Positions 6,616 through 14,910 are shown, counted from the first letter of the stretch. The stretch is DNA of 15,039 nt from CAZSTA01 sp964609495 [NCBI: uncultured bacterium] (GCA_964609495.1 CAZSTA010000080.1:1-15039), one strand, 5' to 3'. Notes: a model not told the origin generated them from the sequence alone. Made by a program: numbers and translations.

Positions 6616-6843
6616 TCAGTTAGGAAAGAGAGAACACTTATTCTCTCGATTAGCTTTGGCTATCTTCCATCCCAACTGAATCATAACCTTTCCTAAAGCA
6701 AAGCGTATCCTCGATAATACTTCCGCTAGGTTTGAAGGTGCATTTATTTCCTTTAATATCCTTTCCTCATCAGCCTCACGTAAAAGTTGCTGATATCTAT
6801 CCTTTCCACCTTGTTCAACTAAGTAATAATCGTTAGGATTCAT
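6616..6843 (-). CDS. Small hypothetical protein, 75 aa
   Basis: This family is not recognised. The protein starts MNPNDYYLVEQGGKDRYQQLLREADEE-like, followed by a charged helical region rich in Arg, Glu and Leu. It then has a short amphipathic segment (IRFALGKVMIQLGWKIAKA, about residues 46-64) and ends with KCSLFPN. There is no clear signal peptide or catalytic motif. The ATG has a strong GGAGG site 8 nt upstream. The gene has its own extended -10 promoter at 6898-6903 and a downstream terminator, so it is a complete monocistronic unit. The amphipathic part could associate with a membrane or a partner protein, but this is a guess. Confidence 0.7.
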   Translation of the reverse strand: MNPNDYYLVEQGGKDRYQQLLREADEERILKEINAPSNLAEVLSRIRFALGKVMIQLGWKIAKANRENKCSLFPN

Positions 6844-6897
6844 ATTCTGATCCTCCTTCTCATCTGATCAAGATGTCGCTTTTGAACTTCCATATAT

Positions 6898-6934
6898 ATT
6901 ATACCACAAGTTACTGACAACATTATGTCAGTAA
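6898..6934 (-). promoter_or_regulatory. Extended -10 promoter with a 24-bp perfect palindromic operator
   Basis: On the minus strand, TGGTATAAT (6906-6898) is an extended -10 element without a good -35. Where the -35 would lie is a 9-bp perfect inverted repeat, TTACTGACA (6911-6919) and TGTCAGTAA (6926-6934), with a 6-nt centre. The position suggests a repressor or activator site. Six T follow it on the plus strand, so it could instead be a short terminator, but no plus-strand gene ends nearby. Confidence 0.55.
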
Positions 6935-7056
6935 TTTTTTAAAAAATCGAACATTTTTCCGATTTTTATCGGCTTAAATGTCATCGCTTTCAGAAAATTT
7001 AGGTTTTTGTAATGCTCTTTGCAATCAGAATATCTACCTCTAGGAAGCAGAAACTG

Positions 7057-7085
7057 TTGCTATTTCGTAGTAGATATGATATAAT
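7057..7085 (+). promoter_or_regulatory. Promoter of the DUF362 / persulfide dioxygenase operon
   Basis: TTGCTA (7057-7062), a 17-bp spacer and TATAAT (7080-7085) are present, with the transcript start expected near 7092. An 8-bp inverted repeat, ATATCTAC (7030-7037) and GTAGATAT (7070-7077), brackets the -35 box and may be an operator. Confidence 0.7.
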
Positions 7086-7116
7086 TATCAACAAAAGGTA
7101 AAAAGGGGCGATAAGA

Positions 7117-8172
7117 ATGAGTGAGGATAAGGCGGATAATAATCTAAAGATGAGCTCAGCATTAACTCGTCGAGATTTCCTAAGACTATCGCTTTTGGCA
7201 GGAGCGGTTTTAGCTGTTGATATAAACATAGCTTGTGCCGAAGCGAGCGATAATATAGGTGAGGAAAAGATGACTGAAGTTTTTATGATAAAGACTCAGG
7301 ATAGGGAAAAAGGGACAGCAGAACTTCTGAAGCACTTCGATCTAAGTAGCTTTGCCGGTAAAAGCGTAGCGTTAAAGCCGAACTATAATAGCGCTGATGA
7401 TTTTCCTGCCTCCACCCATATAGATTCTCTGCGTGCTTTTATCAGAGGTCTAAAGGGGGCTGGTGTTGATAAGATAACTCTGCCTGAGCGTAGTGGAATG
7501 GGAGTTACCCGATCAGTTCTGGAGAATCGCGGGGTGATGGCTCTCTCGAAGGAACTTGGCTTCGAGGTAATAGTGTTAGATGAGCTTGGAGAGGAAAGGT
7601 GGATCAAGTTCACTCCTGAGGGATCACATTGGAGGAGAGGTTTCTTATTGGCGAAGCCCTTCCAAGAGGCGGATAAGGTCGTCCAACTCTGTTGCTTGAA
7701 GACTCACCGCTATGGAGGCCATTTCACTATGTCCCTGAAGAATTCTGTAGGAGCGGTGGCTAAATATGATCCCACCGATAGCTATAACTATATGAACGAA
7801 CTGCATAGCTCCCGTTATCAGAGATATATGATAGCCGAGATAAATCAGGCTTATAATCCTGAGATCATAGTTATGGATGGGATAAAGGCGTTTGTCACCG
7901 GTGGGCCAGCGAGCGGTAGGGAGGTCGAGCCGGGGGTTATTATAGCCGGAAATGATCGCGTAGCTGTAGATGCGGTTGGTGTTGCTATTCTTCGCCACTT
8001 CGGTACTACCCCTGAAGTATCAAGGGGAAAGATATTCGAGCAGGAACAGATAGCCAGAGCTGTTGAGTTGGGGATCGGAGTGAAATCCGCTAAAAATATA
8101 AAGCTTGTTACAATTGGAGAAGAAACTCAGGATTTCGCTAAGAGGATAGAGGATGTATTGAAACAAGGATAA
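7117..8172 (+). CDS. Tat-signal DUF362 family protein
   Basis: This 351-aa protein begins with a twin-arginine signal: LTRRDFLRLS (residues 16-25), then a hydrophobic stretch LLAGAVLAVDINIA and a possible cleavage region near ACA-EA (39-42). The mature part is a DUF362 domain, with VALKPNYNSADDFPASTHID near its start, CCLKTHRYGGHFTMSLKNSVG in the middle and an IIVMDGIKAFVTGGPASG segment later. DUF362 has no settled biochemical role, and some members carry ferredoxin clusters. No CxxCxxC cluster motif is present here, so this is the cluster-free form. Tat export suggests it folds, perhaps with a cofactor, before secretion. The SD is only AAGGGG. Its stop is followed at once by the persulfide dioxygenase ribosome site, so the two are co-transcribed. 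ATG 7117 is chosen because it includes the signal and lies 32 nt after the -10 box. Confidence 0.85.
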   Translation: MSEDKADNNLKMSSALTRRDFLRLSLLAGAVLAVDINIACAEASDNIGEEKMTEVFMIKTQDREKGTAELLKHFDLSSFAGKSVALKPNYNSADDFPASTHIDSLRAFIRGLKGAGVDKITLPERSGMGVTRSVLENRGVMALSKELGFEVIVLDELGEERWIKFTPEGSHWRRGFLLAKPFQEADKVVQLCCLKTHRYGGHFTMSLKNSVGAVAKYDPTDSYNYMNELHSSRYQRYMIAEINQAYNPEIIVMDGIKAFVTGGPASGREVEPGVIIAGNDRVAVDAVGVAILRHFGTTPEVSRGKIFEQEQIARAVELGIGVKSAKNIKLVTIGEETQDFAKRIEDVLKQG

Positions 8173-8187
8173 GTGGAGGTGGATTAT

Positions 8188-9558
8188 TTGTTCTTCAGGA
8201 GATTCTTCATTAGAGGATTAGCGCACACATCATATATGATCGGTTCTCAGGGGGAATGTGCGGTAGTAGATCCGAGGCGAGATGTGGATTTCTACTTGAA
8301 AATAGCGGAGAAGGAGGGGCTAAAGATAACTCATATTCTCGAGACCCATTTACATGCCGATTTCATATCAGGGCATTTAGAATTGGCGGATATAACAGGA
8401 GCTAAGATATATATATCTCAGAAAGCTCAAGCTGAATACGATCATATTGGGCTGAAAGAGAATGATAGGATAGAAATTGGGGATGTGAGGATCAATGTCT
8501 TAGAGACGCCCGGACATACTCCAGAGCATATATCTCTGTTAGTTAGCGATGACTCTGATAAGCCTGAGCTAGTATTCACTGGAGATACTCTTTTCGTGGG
8601 AGATGTGGGGAGACCGGATCTATTTGGAGAGGATAAAGCTTCGGAATTGGCGGGGAAATTATACGATAGCCTTCATAATAAATTGATGAGATTGGAGGAT
8701 CATATCCAGGTCTATCCCGCTCATGGCGCAGTTTCTCTCTGTAGTCTTAAAATTGAGAGGGAGAAGTCTTCTACTATTGGGCATGAGCGGCGGTTCAATT
8801 ATGCTATACAGGAGAAGGATAGGAAGAAGTTCACCAAGCTGATATTAGAAGGAATGCTCGAAGCTCCTGTTTATTTTAGTAGGAGCAGGGAAATAAATCG
8901 CAAGGGTCCTGAGATTTTGAGGGAATTTCCAGGTAAGAGATCAATATCTCCTCAAGAGGCATATGATTTACTTCAGGATAAAGCGATACTTCTTGATATT
9001 CGTTCATCTAGAGAATTCTCCGAGCTTCATGCCGAAGGAGCGATCAGTATCGGTTTCAGCCCCTGTTTATCGACTTGGTCGGGATGGATCACTCCTTACG
9101 ATAAACCTATTATATTAATGATTAAAGATGAAGGCTGGTTAGAGCCGACGGTCCGTCGTTTGATAAGGGTAGGACATGATGATATATCGGGCTATGTTGA
9201 GGGAGGGATCGAAGCTTGGCAAGAGGCAGGATTACCCACTCAAACATTGACTTATATATCTGCTCAAGAGCTGAAACAGAAGCTAGATGATAAGGGAGAG
9301 CCAGTGGTCTTAGATGTTAGAACCAAGGCGGAATGGGATGCTGGACATATACCAGGAGCTTTTCATATTCCCCTGGGATATATTCCCGAACGTTACTCTG
9401 AGACAAATGGGAATGAAGAACTCGCGGTTATGTGCGACGTTGGATATCGTTCCACCATAGCTTCGAGCATACTCCAGCGCAACAACTTCGGCGATATTTA
9501 CAACATAAAAGGTGGAATAAACGCTTGGAAGAAAGCGGGTTATGAGACTGTTATGTGA
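8188..9558 (+). CDS. CstB/ETHE1-like persulfide dioxygenase with two rhodanese domains
   Basis: This is a three-domain sulfur-oxidation enzyme of 456 aa. TTG 8188 is preferred to the in-frame GTG at 8173: it has GGAGGT seven nt upstream and gives the family N-terminus MFFRRFFIRGLAHTSYMIG. Residues 1-230 are a metallo-beta-lactamase-fold persulfide dioxygenase with THLHADFISG (His54, His56, Asp58), GHTPEH (His110), TGDTLFVGDVGRPD (Asp133) and YPAHG (His179). By analogy to ETHE1, His54, His110 and Asp133 would bind iron. Residues 253-350 are a rhodanese domain lacking the catalytic Cys; the loop region reads LMIKDEGW. Residues 356-456 are an active-type rhodanese with CDVGYRS (Cys416). This order matches CstB, which oxidises low-molecular-weight persulfides to sulfite and then thiosulfate. 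It is probably cytoplasmic and sits in an operon with the DUF362 protein and superoxide reductase. Confidence 0.92.
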   Translation: MFFRRFFIRGLAHTSYMIGSQGECAVVDPRRDVDFYLKIAEKEGLKITHILETHLHADFISGHLELADITGAKIYISQKAQAEYDHIGLKENDRIEIGDVRINVLETPGHTPEHISLLVSDDSDKPELVFTGDTLFVGDVGRPDLFGEDKASELAGKLYDSLHNKLMRLEDHIQVYPAHGAVSLCSLKIEREKSSTIGHERRFNYAIQEKDRKKFTKLILEGMLEAPVYFSRSREINRKGPEILREFPGKRSISPQEAYDLLQDKAILLDIRSSREFSELHAEGAISIGFSPCLSTWSGWITPYDKPIILMIKDEGWLEPTVRRLIRVGHDDISGYVEGGIEAWQEAGLPTQTLTYISAQELKQKLDDKGEPVVLDVRTKAEWDAGHIPGAFHIPLGYIPERYSETNGNEELAVMCDVGYRSTIASSILQRNNFGDIYNIKGGINAWKKAGYETVM

Positions 9559-9646
9559 TGGGATGTTTGGACACCCAAGCATATCCAGATATATAGAAGA
9601 GGGATATGAAGTTGTAGTTTTTTAACAATGAAGAGAGGTGATAGAT

Positions 9647-10042
9647 ATGAAAGAAATGAAGGATTTGTTTCAAAGTGCGGACTGGAAGAAGGAAAAGCAC
9701 GTGCCTGTAATAGAGTTGCCTGAAAAGGCTAAAAAAGACGAGTCCTTGAGGATAACCGTGAGCGTTGGAAAGGAGATCCCCCATCCTAATACCACTGAAC
9801 ACCATATAGGATGGATAGAGGTCTACTTCTTGCCTGAAGGAGAAAAGTTCCCTTACCTCATAGGGAGATCTGAGTTCTCGGCTCACGGAGCATCTGTCCA
9901 GGGAGCAAACTCCAGTTCGGTTTACACTGAACCCGAGATGGTTTGTACACTGAAGACAGGCAAGTCGGGCACAGTCAACGTCGTGTCTTACTGCAATATC
10001 CACGGCTTATGGACCAGTTCCGCAGAGTTGAAAGTGGAGTAA
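9647..10042 (+). CDS. Superoxide reductase, class II (neelaredoxin type)
   Basis: This 131-aa enzyme reduces superoxide to hydrogen peroxide without releasing oxygen, the usual strategy of anaerobes. The Fe(His)4Cys centre is fully visible: EKHVP (Glu16, His18), PHPNTTEHHIGW (His46, His52) and YCNIHGLW (Cys116, His119). The N-terminal desulforedoxin domain of class I enzymes is absent. ATG 9647 has GAGGTG six nt upstream and is preferred over the in-frame GTG at 9638, which lies inside that ribosome site. No promoter or terminator is evident in the 88-nt gap after the persulfide dioxygenase gene, so it is probably the last gene of that operon. It acts in the cytoplasm, with rubredoxin or a similar protein as the likely electron donor. 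Confidence 0.93.
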   Translation: MKEMKDLFQSADWKKEKHVPVIELPEKAKKDESLRITVSVGKEIPHPNTTEHHIGWIEVYFLPEGEKFPYLIGRSEFSAHGASVQGANSSSVYTEPEMVCTLKTGKSGTVNVVSYCNIHGLWTSSAELKVE

Positions 10043-10086
10043 ATAGAGAGGAAATGGTTGGATCATAACTAAAAGAGGATGGAAAT

Positions 10087-10151
10087 ATAAGGCAGAAATT
10101 GGAAGACGTTAAGCGATTGTGCTTGTTTTCGTCTTCCAATTTCTATCTTAT
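10087..10151 (+). terminator. Long hairpin after the superoxide reductase gene
   Basis: A 15-bp perfect stem, AGAAATTGGAAGACG (10094-10108) with its complement (10130-10144), is extended by ATAAG/CTTAT across a 2-nt mismatch. The loop is 21 nt. No strong T-run follows, so it is terminator-like rather than canonical. Its place after sor and before the copA promoter fits termination or 3'-end protection. Confidence 0.55.
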
Positions 10152-10160
10152 ATTGCAATT

Positions 10161-10200
10161 ACCAAAAAATGTTGACAAATTTAATATTTTTTGGTATAAT
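10161..10200 (+). promoter_or_regulatory. copA promoter embedded in a 10-bp inverted repeat
   Basis: TTGACA (10172-10177), a 17-bp spacer and TATAAT (10195-10200) give a perfect consensus, with an extended -10 TG. The repeat ACCAAAAAAT (10161-10170) and ATTTTTTGGT (10186-10195) flanks the -35 box and touches the -10, an ideal place for a repressor. It does not look like the known CopY box (TACAnnTGTA). The 5' UTR is about 75 nt. Confidence 0.8.
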
Positions 10201-10283
10201 ATATATAGGGGTAAATTAGTCAAGTTTAGATGAGAAAGATCTAGCAAGAATAGAAAGAATTATCGATTAAGAAGGTGATGCAG

Positions 10284-12707
10284 ATGGCAGATCGAAGGAC
10301 AGAGGAGAAAAATATTATTAAGAGAAAATTAAAGATTGAAGGTATGAGTTGCGCTAACTGTGCCCAGACTATAGAGAAGGCTGTGGGAAGATTGGAGGGA
10401 GTGACTTCAGCCTCGGTCAACCTTGTCTCGGAGCTATTATATGTGGAGTCCGATCCTTCTGTAGAGGAGAAGGAGATAATAGAGAGGGTGGAAGACGCGG
10501 GCTATTCGGTGAAACTCTCTCCTTCAAAGAGGATCAGATTCGATGTGGAAGGGATGAGCTGTGCTAATTGCGCTCAGACTATAGAGAAGAAGCTAAATAG
10601 AACTGAGGGGATAAAAAAAGCTATAGTTAATCTGTCGAGTGAAAAGGCTACTGTAGAGTTCGATCCCGAGGTTATCACCAAAGGGCAGATATTCGCGATA
10701 ATAGATGATCTGGGATATGGAGCTAGTGAGGAGACCGAGAGGGAGGAGGAGGCGGAGGAAAAGAAGATCTCCGAAGCAGAAAGGCAGAGGGATTGGCTGA
10801 TATTCAGCGCTCTTCTCACGCTCCCTATCTTGATCCTGATGTACACAAATATCTTAGGTGCTTATACGAAATATGTAAACTTTGTCCTAGCCACGGTCGT
10901 CCAGTTCACCGCTGGGTTGATCTATTACAAAGGGGCATATCATTCTTTGAAGAATGGTTCGGCTAATATGGATGTCCTCGTCGCTTTGGGAACTTCCGCC
11001 GCTTACTTCTGGAGCGTTATGGCAACCTTCTTTATAAAGGGCGAGATATTCTTCGAGACCTCGGCTATGCTCATCACTTTCATTCGCTTTGGGAAATTTT
11101 TGGAGGCTAGAGCGAAAGGGCAAGCTAATACCGCTTTAAGGGCGCTTCTGAAGTTGCAAGCTGATAAAGCGAGATTAGCTTATGATGATGGTCATACTGA
11201 GGAAGTCCCCGCCTCTCAGATAGAGGTTGGCGAGGTGGTATTAGTCAAGCCTGGTGAGAAGATCCCGGTAGATGGGGAGGTTATAGATGGAGGATCGAGC
11301 GTTGACGAATCGATGGTAACTGGAGAATCGGTCCCTGTCGATAAGGAGGTAGGCGATGAGGTTACTGGCGCTACTATAAACAAGAGCGGAGTTCTGAAGA
11401 TCAGAGCTACTAAGGTGGGTAAGGATACGGTGTTATCACAGATCGTCGAGATGGTGCAGGAAGCTCAAGCGGATAAGGCTCCTATCCAGCGTTTAGCCGA
11501 TACAATATCTAATTACTTCGTCCCCACAGTAGTGGCTATCTCGATCATAACTTTCCTGATTTGGTACTTCATCGCTAGACAACCCTTTATTTTCTCCTTC
11601 AGTTTAGCGATAGCGGTTCTAGTTATCGCTTGCCCCTGTGCTTTAGGATTAGCCACCCCTACTGCGATTATGGTGGGAAGTGGAATAGGCTTGGGAAATG
11701 GCATCCTCTTCAAGAAAGCCTCGGTCTTGGAGAACATCTCTAAGCTAGATGTATTGATCTTGGATAAGACGGGAACGATAACTAAGGGAGAGTTTCAAGT
11801 TACCGATCTAGTTCCTTTAAATTCTATATCTGAAAGAGAGCTACTAAGCTACACGGCGACAGGTGAGAGTTCCTCCAGTCATCCTATAGCTGGCGCAATA
11901 ATTCAAAAGGCGAATGATGAGGGAGTGAGGATAGGAGAGGTGGAGGAATTCGATGAGAAGCGAGGTCACGGAATAAGCTGTAAATATCAGGATAAACCTC
12001 TATTGATAGGTAGAAAGAAGCTATTAGAGGATGCGAATATATCGATGGATGGAGTTCAAGGTAAGGTTCAGCAACTGTCCGAACAAGGGAAGACCGTTAT
12101 CTACGTAGCTTATGATAATGAACTCGTTGGGTTAGTAGCCTTAGCAGATGTTATCAAGGAAGGCTCCAAAGAGGCTATAAGGCAATTTAAGGAGCTGGGG
12201 ATCAAGATAATTATGATCACTGGCGATAACAGACGTGTTGCCGAGGCAGTGGCTAAGGAAGTGGGGATCGATGAAGTAGAAGCGGAAGTTCTTCCCGAGG
12301 ATAAACAAGTTACCATCAAGAAGTATCAATCTCAAGGTTCGAGAGTGGGAATGATTGGAGATGGGATAAATGATGCTCCTGCTTTAGCTCAAGCTGATAT
12401 TGGAATAGCTATCGGTTCGGGAACGGATGTTGCCAAAGAGACGGGAGATGTTGTCCTAGTTAAGAACGATCTACTTGATGCAGAAAGAGCTATACGCTTG
12501 GGAAGAAAGACATTAAACAAAGTCAAGCAGAATCTATTCTGGGCTTTCTTCTACAACACGATAGGCATCCCGATAGCGGCTGGTATTCTCTATCCCATCT
12601 TTGGTATAACCCTCAAGCCAGAATACGCGGGCTTAGCAATGGCTCTATCATCCGTCTCAGTGGTAACCAATTCCCTGCTTCTGAAGAGATATGAACGCGA
12701 GCTATAA
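10284..12707 (+). CDS. copA: Copper-exporting P1B-type ATPase
   Basis: This 807-aa heavy-metal ATPase probably pumps Cu(I) out across the cytoplasmic membrane. It has two N-terminal metal-binding domains with CANC sites at residues 23-26 and 93-96; both contain the identical segment [14 protein letters not shown]. Then come transmembrane helices, the actuator loop TGES (346-349), the membrane metal site CPC (450-452), the phosphorylated Asp in DKTGT (Asp494), the SHP motif (His533, Pro534) and GDGINDAP (692-699). The last helices hold FFYNTIG and [12 protein letters not shown], whose Tyr-Asn and Met-Ser-Ser residues mark the Cu(I) subgroup. ATG 10284 is used because GAAGGTG sits six nt upstream. 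The earlier GTG 10275 and ATG 10278 are in frame but poorly spaced. A thioredoxin-like gene follows in the same unit. No copper-sensing regulator gene is present in the window. Confidence 0.95.
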   Translation: MADRRTEEKNIIKRKLKIEGMSCANCAQTIEKAVGRLEGVTSASVNLVSELLYVESDPSVEEKEIIERVEDAGYSVKLSPSKRIRFDVEGMSCANCAQTIEKKLNRTEGIKKAIVNLSSEKATVEFDPEVITKGQIFAIIDDLGYGASEETEREEEAEEKKISEAERQRDWLIFSALLTLPILILMYTNILGAYTKYVNFVLATVVQFTAGLIYYKGAYHSLKNGSANMDVLVALGTSAAYFWSVMATFFIKGEIFFETSAMLITFIRFGKFLEARAKGQANTALRALLKLQADKARLAYDDGHTEEVPASQIEVGEVVLVKPGEKIPVDGEVIDGGSSVDESMVTGESVPVDKEVGDEVTGATINKSGVLKIRATKVGKDTVLSQIVEMVQEAQADKAPIQRLADTISNYFVPTVVAISIITFLIWYFIARQPFIFSFSLAIAVLVIACPCALGLATPTAIMVGSGIGLGNGILFKKASVLENISKLDVLILDKTGTITKGEFQVTDLVPLNSISERELLSYTATGESSSSHPIAGAIIQKANDEGVRIGEVEEFDEKRGHGISCKYQDKPLLIGRKKLLEDANISMDGVQGKVQQLSEQGKTVIYVAYDNELVGLVALADVIKEGSKEAIRQFKELGIKIIMITGDNRRVAEAVAKEVGIDEVEAEVLPEDKQVTIKKYQSQGSRVGMIGDGINDAPALAQADIGIAIGSGTDVAKETGDVVLVKNDLLDAERAIRLGRKTLNKVKQNLFWAFFYNTIGIPIAAGILYPIFGITLKPEYAGLAMALSSVSVVTNSLLLKRYEREL

Positions 12708-12729
12708 TTCAGTCAGGAGGAGATCGATT

Positions 12730-13053
12730 ATGAAGGGATTAAGGGAAGTTACTGATGAGACTTTTGACGATATGGTCTTGAAAGCGGATAAACCGCTACT
12801 TCTGGAGTTCATGTCTCCCACTTGTCGCTCTTGCAAAGCTATAGCAGGTCGCTTAGAAGAATTAGCGGAGGAGTTTCAAGGCAAGGCGGAATTTCTGCAA
12901 TTGAGCATCGCTGATAATATGAGATGGGAAGATTACGATATAAGAAATACCCCCACCCTACTATATTTTGCGAATGGAGAAGAGATGGAGAGGCAAGATT
13001 TCTTCCCTAGTAGAGAGGAGATAAAGGAGCAACTTAATAAGCTCACTAGTTAG
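12730..13053 (+). CDS. Thioredoxin-like protein
   Basis: This 107-aa protein has a thioredoxin fold. The redox motif is TCRSCK (Cys32, Cys35) instead of the usual WCGPCK, and the cis-proline loop is NTPTLLYF. The residue before the first Cys is Thr, with Ser-Pro ahead of it, so it is an atypical thioredoxin whose redox potential and partners may differ. ATG 12730 follows AGGAGG with 9-nt spacing. An upstream in-frame ATG at 12691 lies inside copA and has no ribosome site. It starts 22 nt after the copA stop and is followed by a terminator, so it is the second and last gene of the copA unit. A role in keeping thiols reduced during copper stress is inferred from context only. Confidence 0.88.
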   Translation: MKGLREVTDETFDDMVLKADKPLLLEFMSPTCRSCKAIAGRLEELAEEFQGKAEFLQLSIADNMRWEDYDIRNTPTLLYFANGEEMERQDFFPSREEIKEQLNKLTS

Positions 13054-13107
13054 CTCCTCTTTCTTCAGGAGAAAATGGTTTATCTTTGAAAAATAAAATA
13101 TATTTTA

Positions 13108-13142
13108 TGGCGTCGGGTTTAATAGTCCGACGCTATTTTATT
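13108..13142 (+). terminator. Intrinsic terminator of the copA-thioredoxin unit
   Basis: A 9-bp GC-rich stem, TGGCGTCGG (13108-13116) with CCGACGCTA (13127-13135), contains one G-U pair and has a 10-nt loop. It is followed by TTTTATTA. Confidence 0.82.
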
Positions 13143-13176
13143 ATCAATCCCCAATATTTGCTAATCTTGAAGATGA

Positions 13177-13205
13177 TTGACAATTATTTAGTATTATGCT
13201 ATAAT
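13177..13205 (+). promoter_or_regulatory. Sigma-70 promoter of the methyltransferase gene
   Basis: TTGACA (13177-13182), a 17-bp spacer and TATAAT (13200-13205) match consensus exactly and include an extended -10 TGC. The start near 13212 leaves a 5' UTR of about 34 nt to the GTG at 13246. Confidence 0.85.
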
Positions 13206-13245
13206 AAACTGCAGAAAACAGGGTAAAGTTTCCGATGGTGGTAAA

Positions 13246-14910
13246 GTGATAATTCCAGAGAGCAGAGTAATGAGTTACAAACAACTGACTCTTTTCGATC
13301 ACACTACTAGAAAGTCTAGTTTTGGTGGGCTAAGGCAGAGGGAAAAGCATTTCGAACGCCCTGAGAAAGTTTATGGCCAATTCTTAACCCCTCCCGAGGT
13401 TGCGGATTTTATAGTGCGTTTCCTCGTTGCAAACACGGAAGGGAATCTTGGAATCGACCCAGCTTGCGGGGATGGTGTTTTCCTTGAGGCACTTATCGAG
13501 GCTGGATTTGAAGATGTTGTCGGGATAGATATCGATCCTAAAATTCTCGATAATTTGCCATTAGAGGTGGAAAGCAAGGCAAGAATCATCCTGGGTAATG
13601 GTCTCACCTCCTTTGCTTCCCTAGAGGGCTTAGGAACTGCTGTAGTAGGTAATCCACCATTCAGCGCTAAATATGGAAGGGTGAGTGACAAAGCGATACT
13701 TTCCAAGTTTGAATTGGGTAAAGGGAGGAGTAGTCAAGCGATAGAAGTTCTTTTCCTCGAGAGATTCCTACAATTCGCATCGTCGAAGGGAGTCATTGGC
13801 ATTATCGAACCTCAAGGGATTTTCTCTGCCTTACCTATGGAATATGTCAGAGCTTATATAACTAATAAAGCTACTGTTCTGGGAGTTATATCTTTGCCAA
13901 GAGGCATTTTCAGTAATGGCACTACCTCAAAGACATGCATTCTCCTTGCTCGAAAGGGAAAGAAAAAAGTGAAGACTTTTATGGGCATCGCAGAACATCT
14001 CGGTGATCTCCCAATACTCCTAGAAGCCTATATCGAGCATCAAGAACTTGAATATCCACCCTCCTTTTGGGTTAACCTAAGATCTGATACCTTCGAACCT
14101 GAATTCTACTGGTCCTCCAAGACTATTCAGCCGCTTTTCAAACCAGAGTTACCAGTTGTACCTTTAGGCGAACTTCTATCTGAAATGCGCTGCGGCGGAA
14201 CCGAGTATGGTGAAAAAAGGAAATTTGTGAACGAGGGTATCCGCTTTATCTCGGCAAAGACTATCACTCCTCTTGGCATAGACTTTAGTCGGGACGAAAA
14301 ATATGTAGAGCCAAATAGTCCTATGGACAAAAAAGGGGCTTATGTCTTTCGTGGCGATGTCTTATTCGTTCGGGTAGGTGTTGGATGTAGTGGGCGGGCG
14401 GCTGCTTTAGTTGACGATCTGCAAACAGGGATCGCTGATGATTGGATATACATTCTACGACCTAAGACGATATCTCCTTTTTATCTCGCTCTATTCTTCT
14501 ATACCAAGCCTGGTTCGATGCAAGTTGATCGCCTAAAGCGGGGCGTTGGAACAGTAAATATTCCTCAAAAACTGCTGAAACGTGTCTTGGTTCCAATTCC
14601 CCCAGAGTCCTTTCAGCAGTATGTAGAGATAGGATATCAAGAGATGGTAAAGCTCCGGGCGGCAGGATATATAAGCGAAGCACAAGAAAAATTTGCGCAA
14701 ATGAAAGCTAGCATCGAAACTATGGTAACTCAACTTCCTATAACTTCTGTCTCTCCCAGCCTTGTGGGAAAAACGGCACAGCCAAAACAGATTGTAGAGT
14801 GGGAACCATCGATGCCGATACTTTTCGATACGATTAGAGCATTTTCGATCGCATCTGAGAAGCATCATGAAGATATGATTGATGTCTTAAAGCGGATTCT
14901 TGGGATATAG
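13246..14910 (+). CDS. DNA N6-adenine methyltransferase fused to an HsdS-like specificity domain
   Basis: This 554-aa protein joins a gamma-class methyltransferase and a target-recognition domain. Motif X is YGQFLTP (43-49), motif I DPACGDG (71-77), motif II GIDIDP (93-98) and motif IV NPPF (136-139); together they bind SAM and flip adenine. From about residue 305 the sequence resembles one half of a type I specificity subunit: FKPELPVVPLGELLSEMRCG, then a GDVLFVRVGVG segment, the later GVGTVNIPQKLLKRVLVPIP, and a terminal helix. This layout is like type IIG or M-S fusions, but no endonuclease domain is present, and the adjacent downstream gene is hydrolase-like. GTG 13246 follows GGTGG. ATG 13270 is an alternative start with a weaker ribosome site. 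It may be a solitary epigenetic methylase or a remnant of a restriction system. Its recognition sequence cannot be read. Confidence 0.88.
   Translation: MIIPESRVMSYKQLTLFDHTTRKSSFGGLRQREKHFERPEKVYGQFLTPPEVADFIVRFLVANTEGNLGIDPACGDGVFLEALIEAGFEDVVGIDIDPKILDNLPLEVESKARIILGNGLTSFASLEGLGTAVVGNPPFSAKYGRVSDKAILSKFELGKGRSSQAIEVLFLERFLQFASSKGVIGIIEPQGIFSALPMEYVRAYITNKATVLGVISLPRGIFSNGTTSKTCILLARKGKKKVKTFMGIAEHLGDLPILLEAYIEHQELEYPPSFWVNLRSDTFEPEFYWSSKTIQPLFKPELPVVPLGELLSEMRCGGTEYGEKRKFVNEGIRFISAKTITPLGIDFSRDEKYVEPNSPMDKKGAYVFRGDVLFVRVGVGCSGRAAALVDDLQTGIADDWIYILRPKTISPFYLALFFYTKPGSMQVDRLKRGVGTVNIPQKLLKRVLVPIPPESFQQYVEIGYQEMVKLRAAGYISEAQEKFAQMKASIETMVTQLPITSVSPSLVGKTAQPKQIVEWEPSMPILFDTIRAFSIASEKHHEDMIDVLKRILGI

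Noticed and set aside
9551-10003. 150-aa minus-strand frame opposite the superoxide reductase gene
   Set aside because: The plus strand encodes a complete enzyme with all iron ligands, and the antisense frame shows no family pattern.
10087-10151. Riboswitch for copA in the gap after superoxide reductase
   Set aside because: The hairpin lies upstream of the copA promoter, so it cannot be part of the copA transcript from that promoter.
14533-14868. 111-aa minus-strand frame within the methyltransferase C-terminus
   Set aside because: It lacks a ribosome site and overlaps a continuous, well-supported specificity domain on the plus strand.
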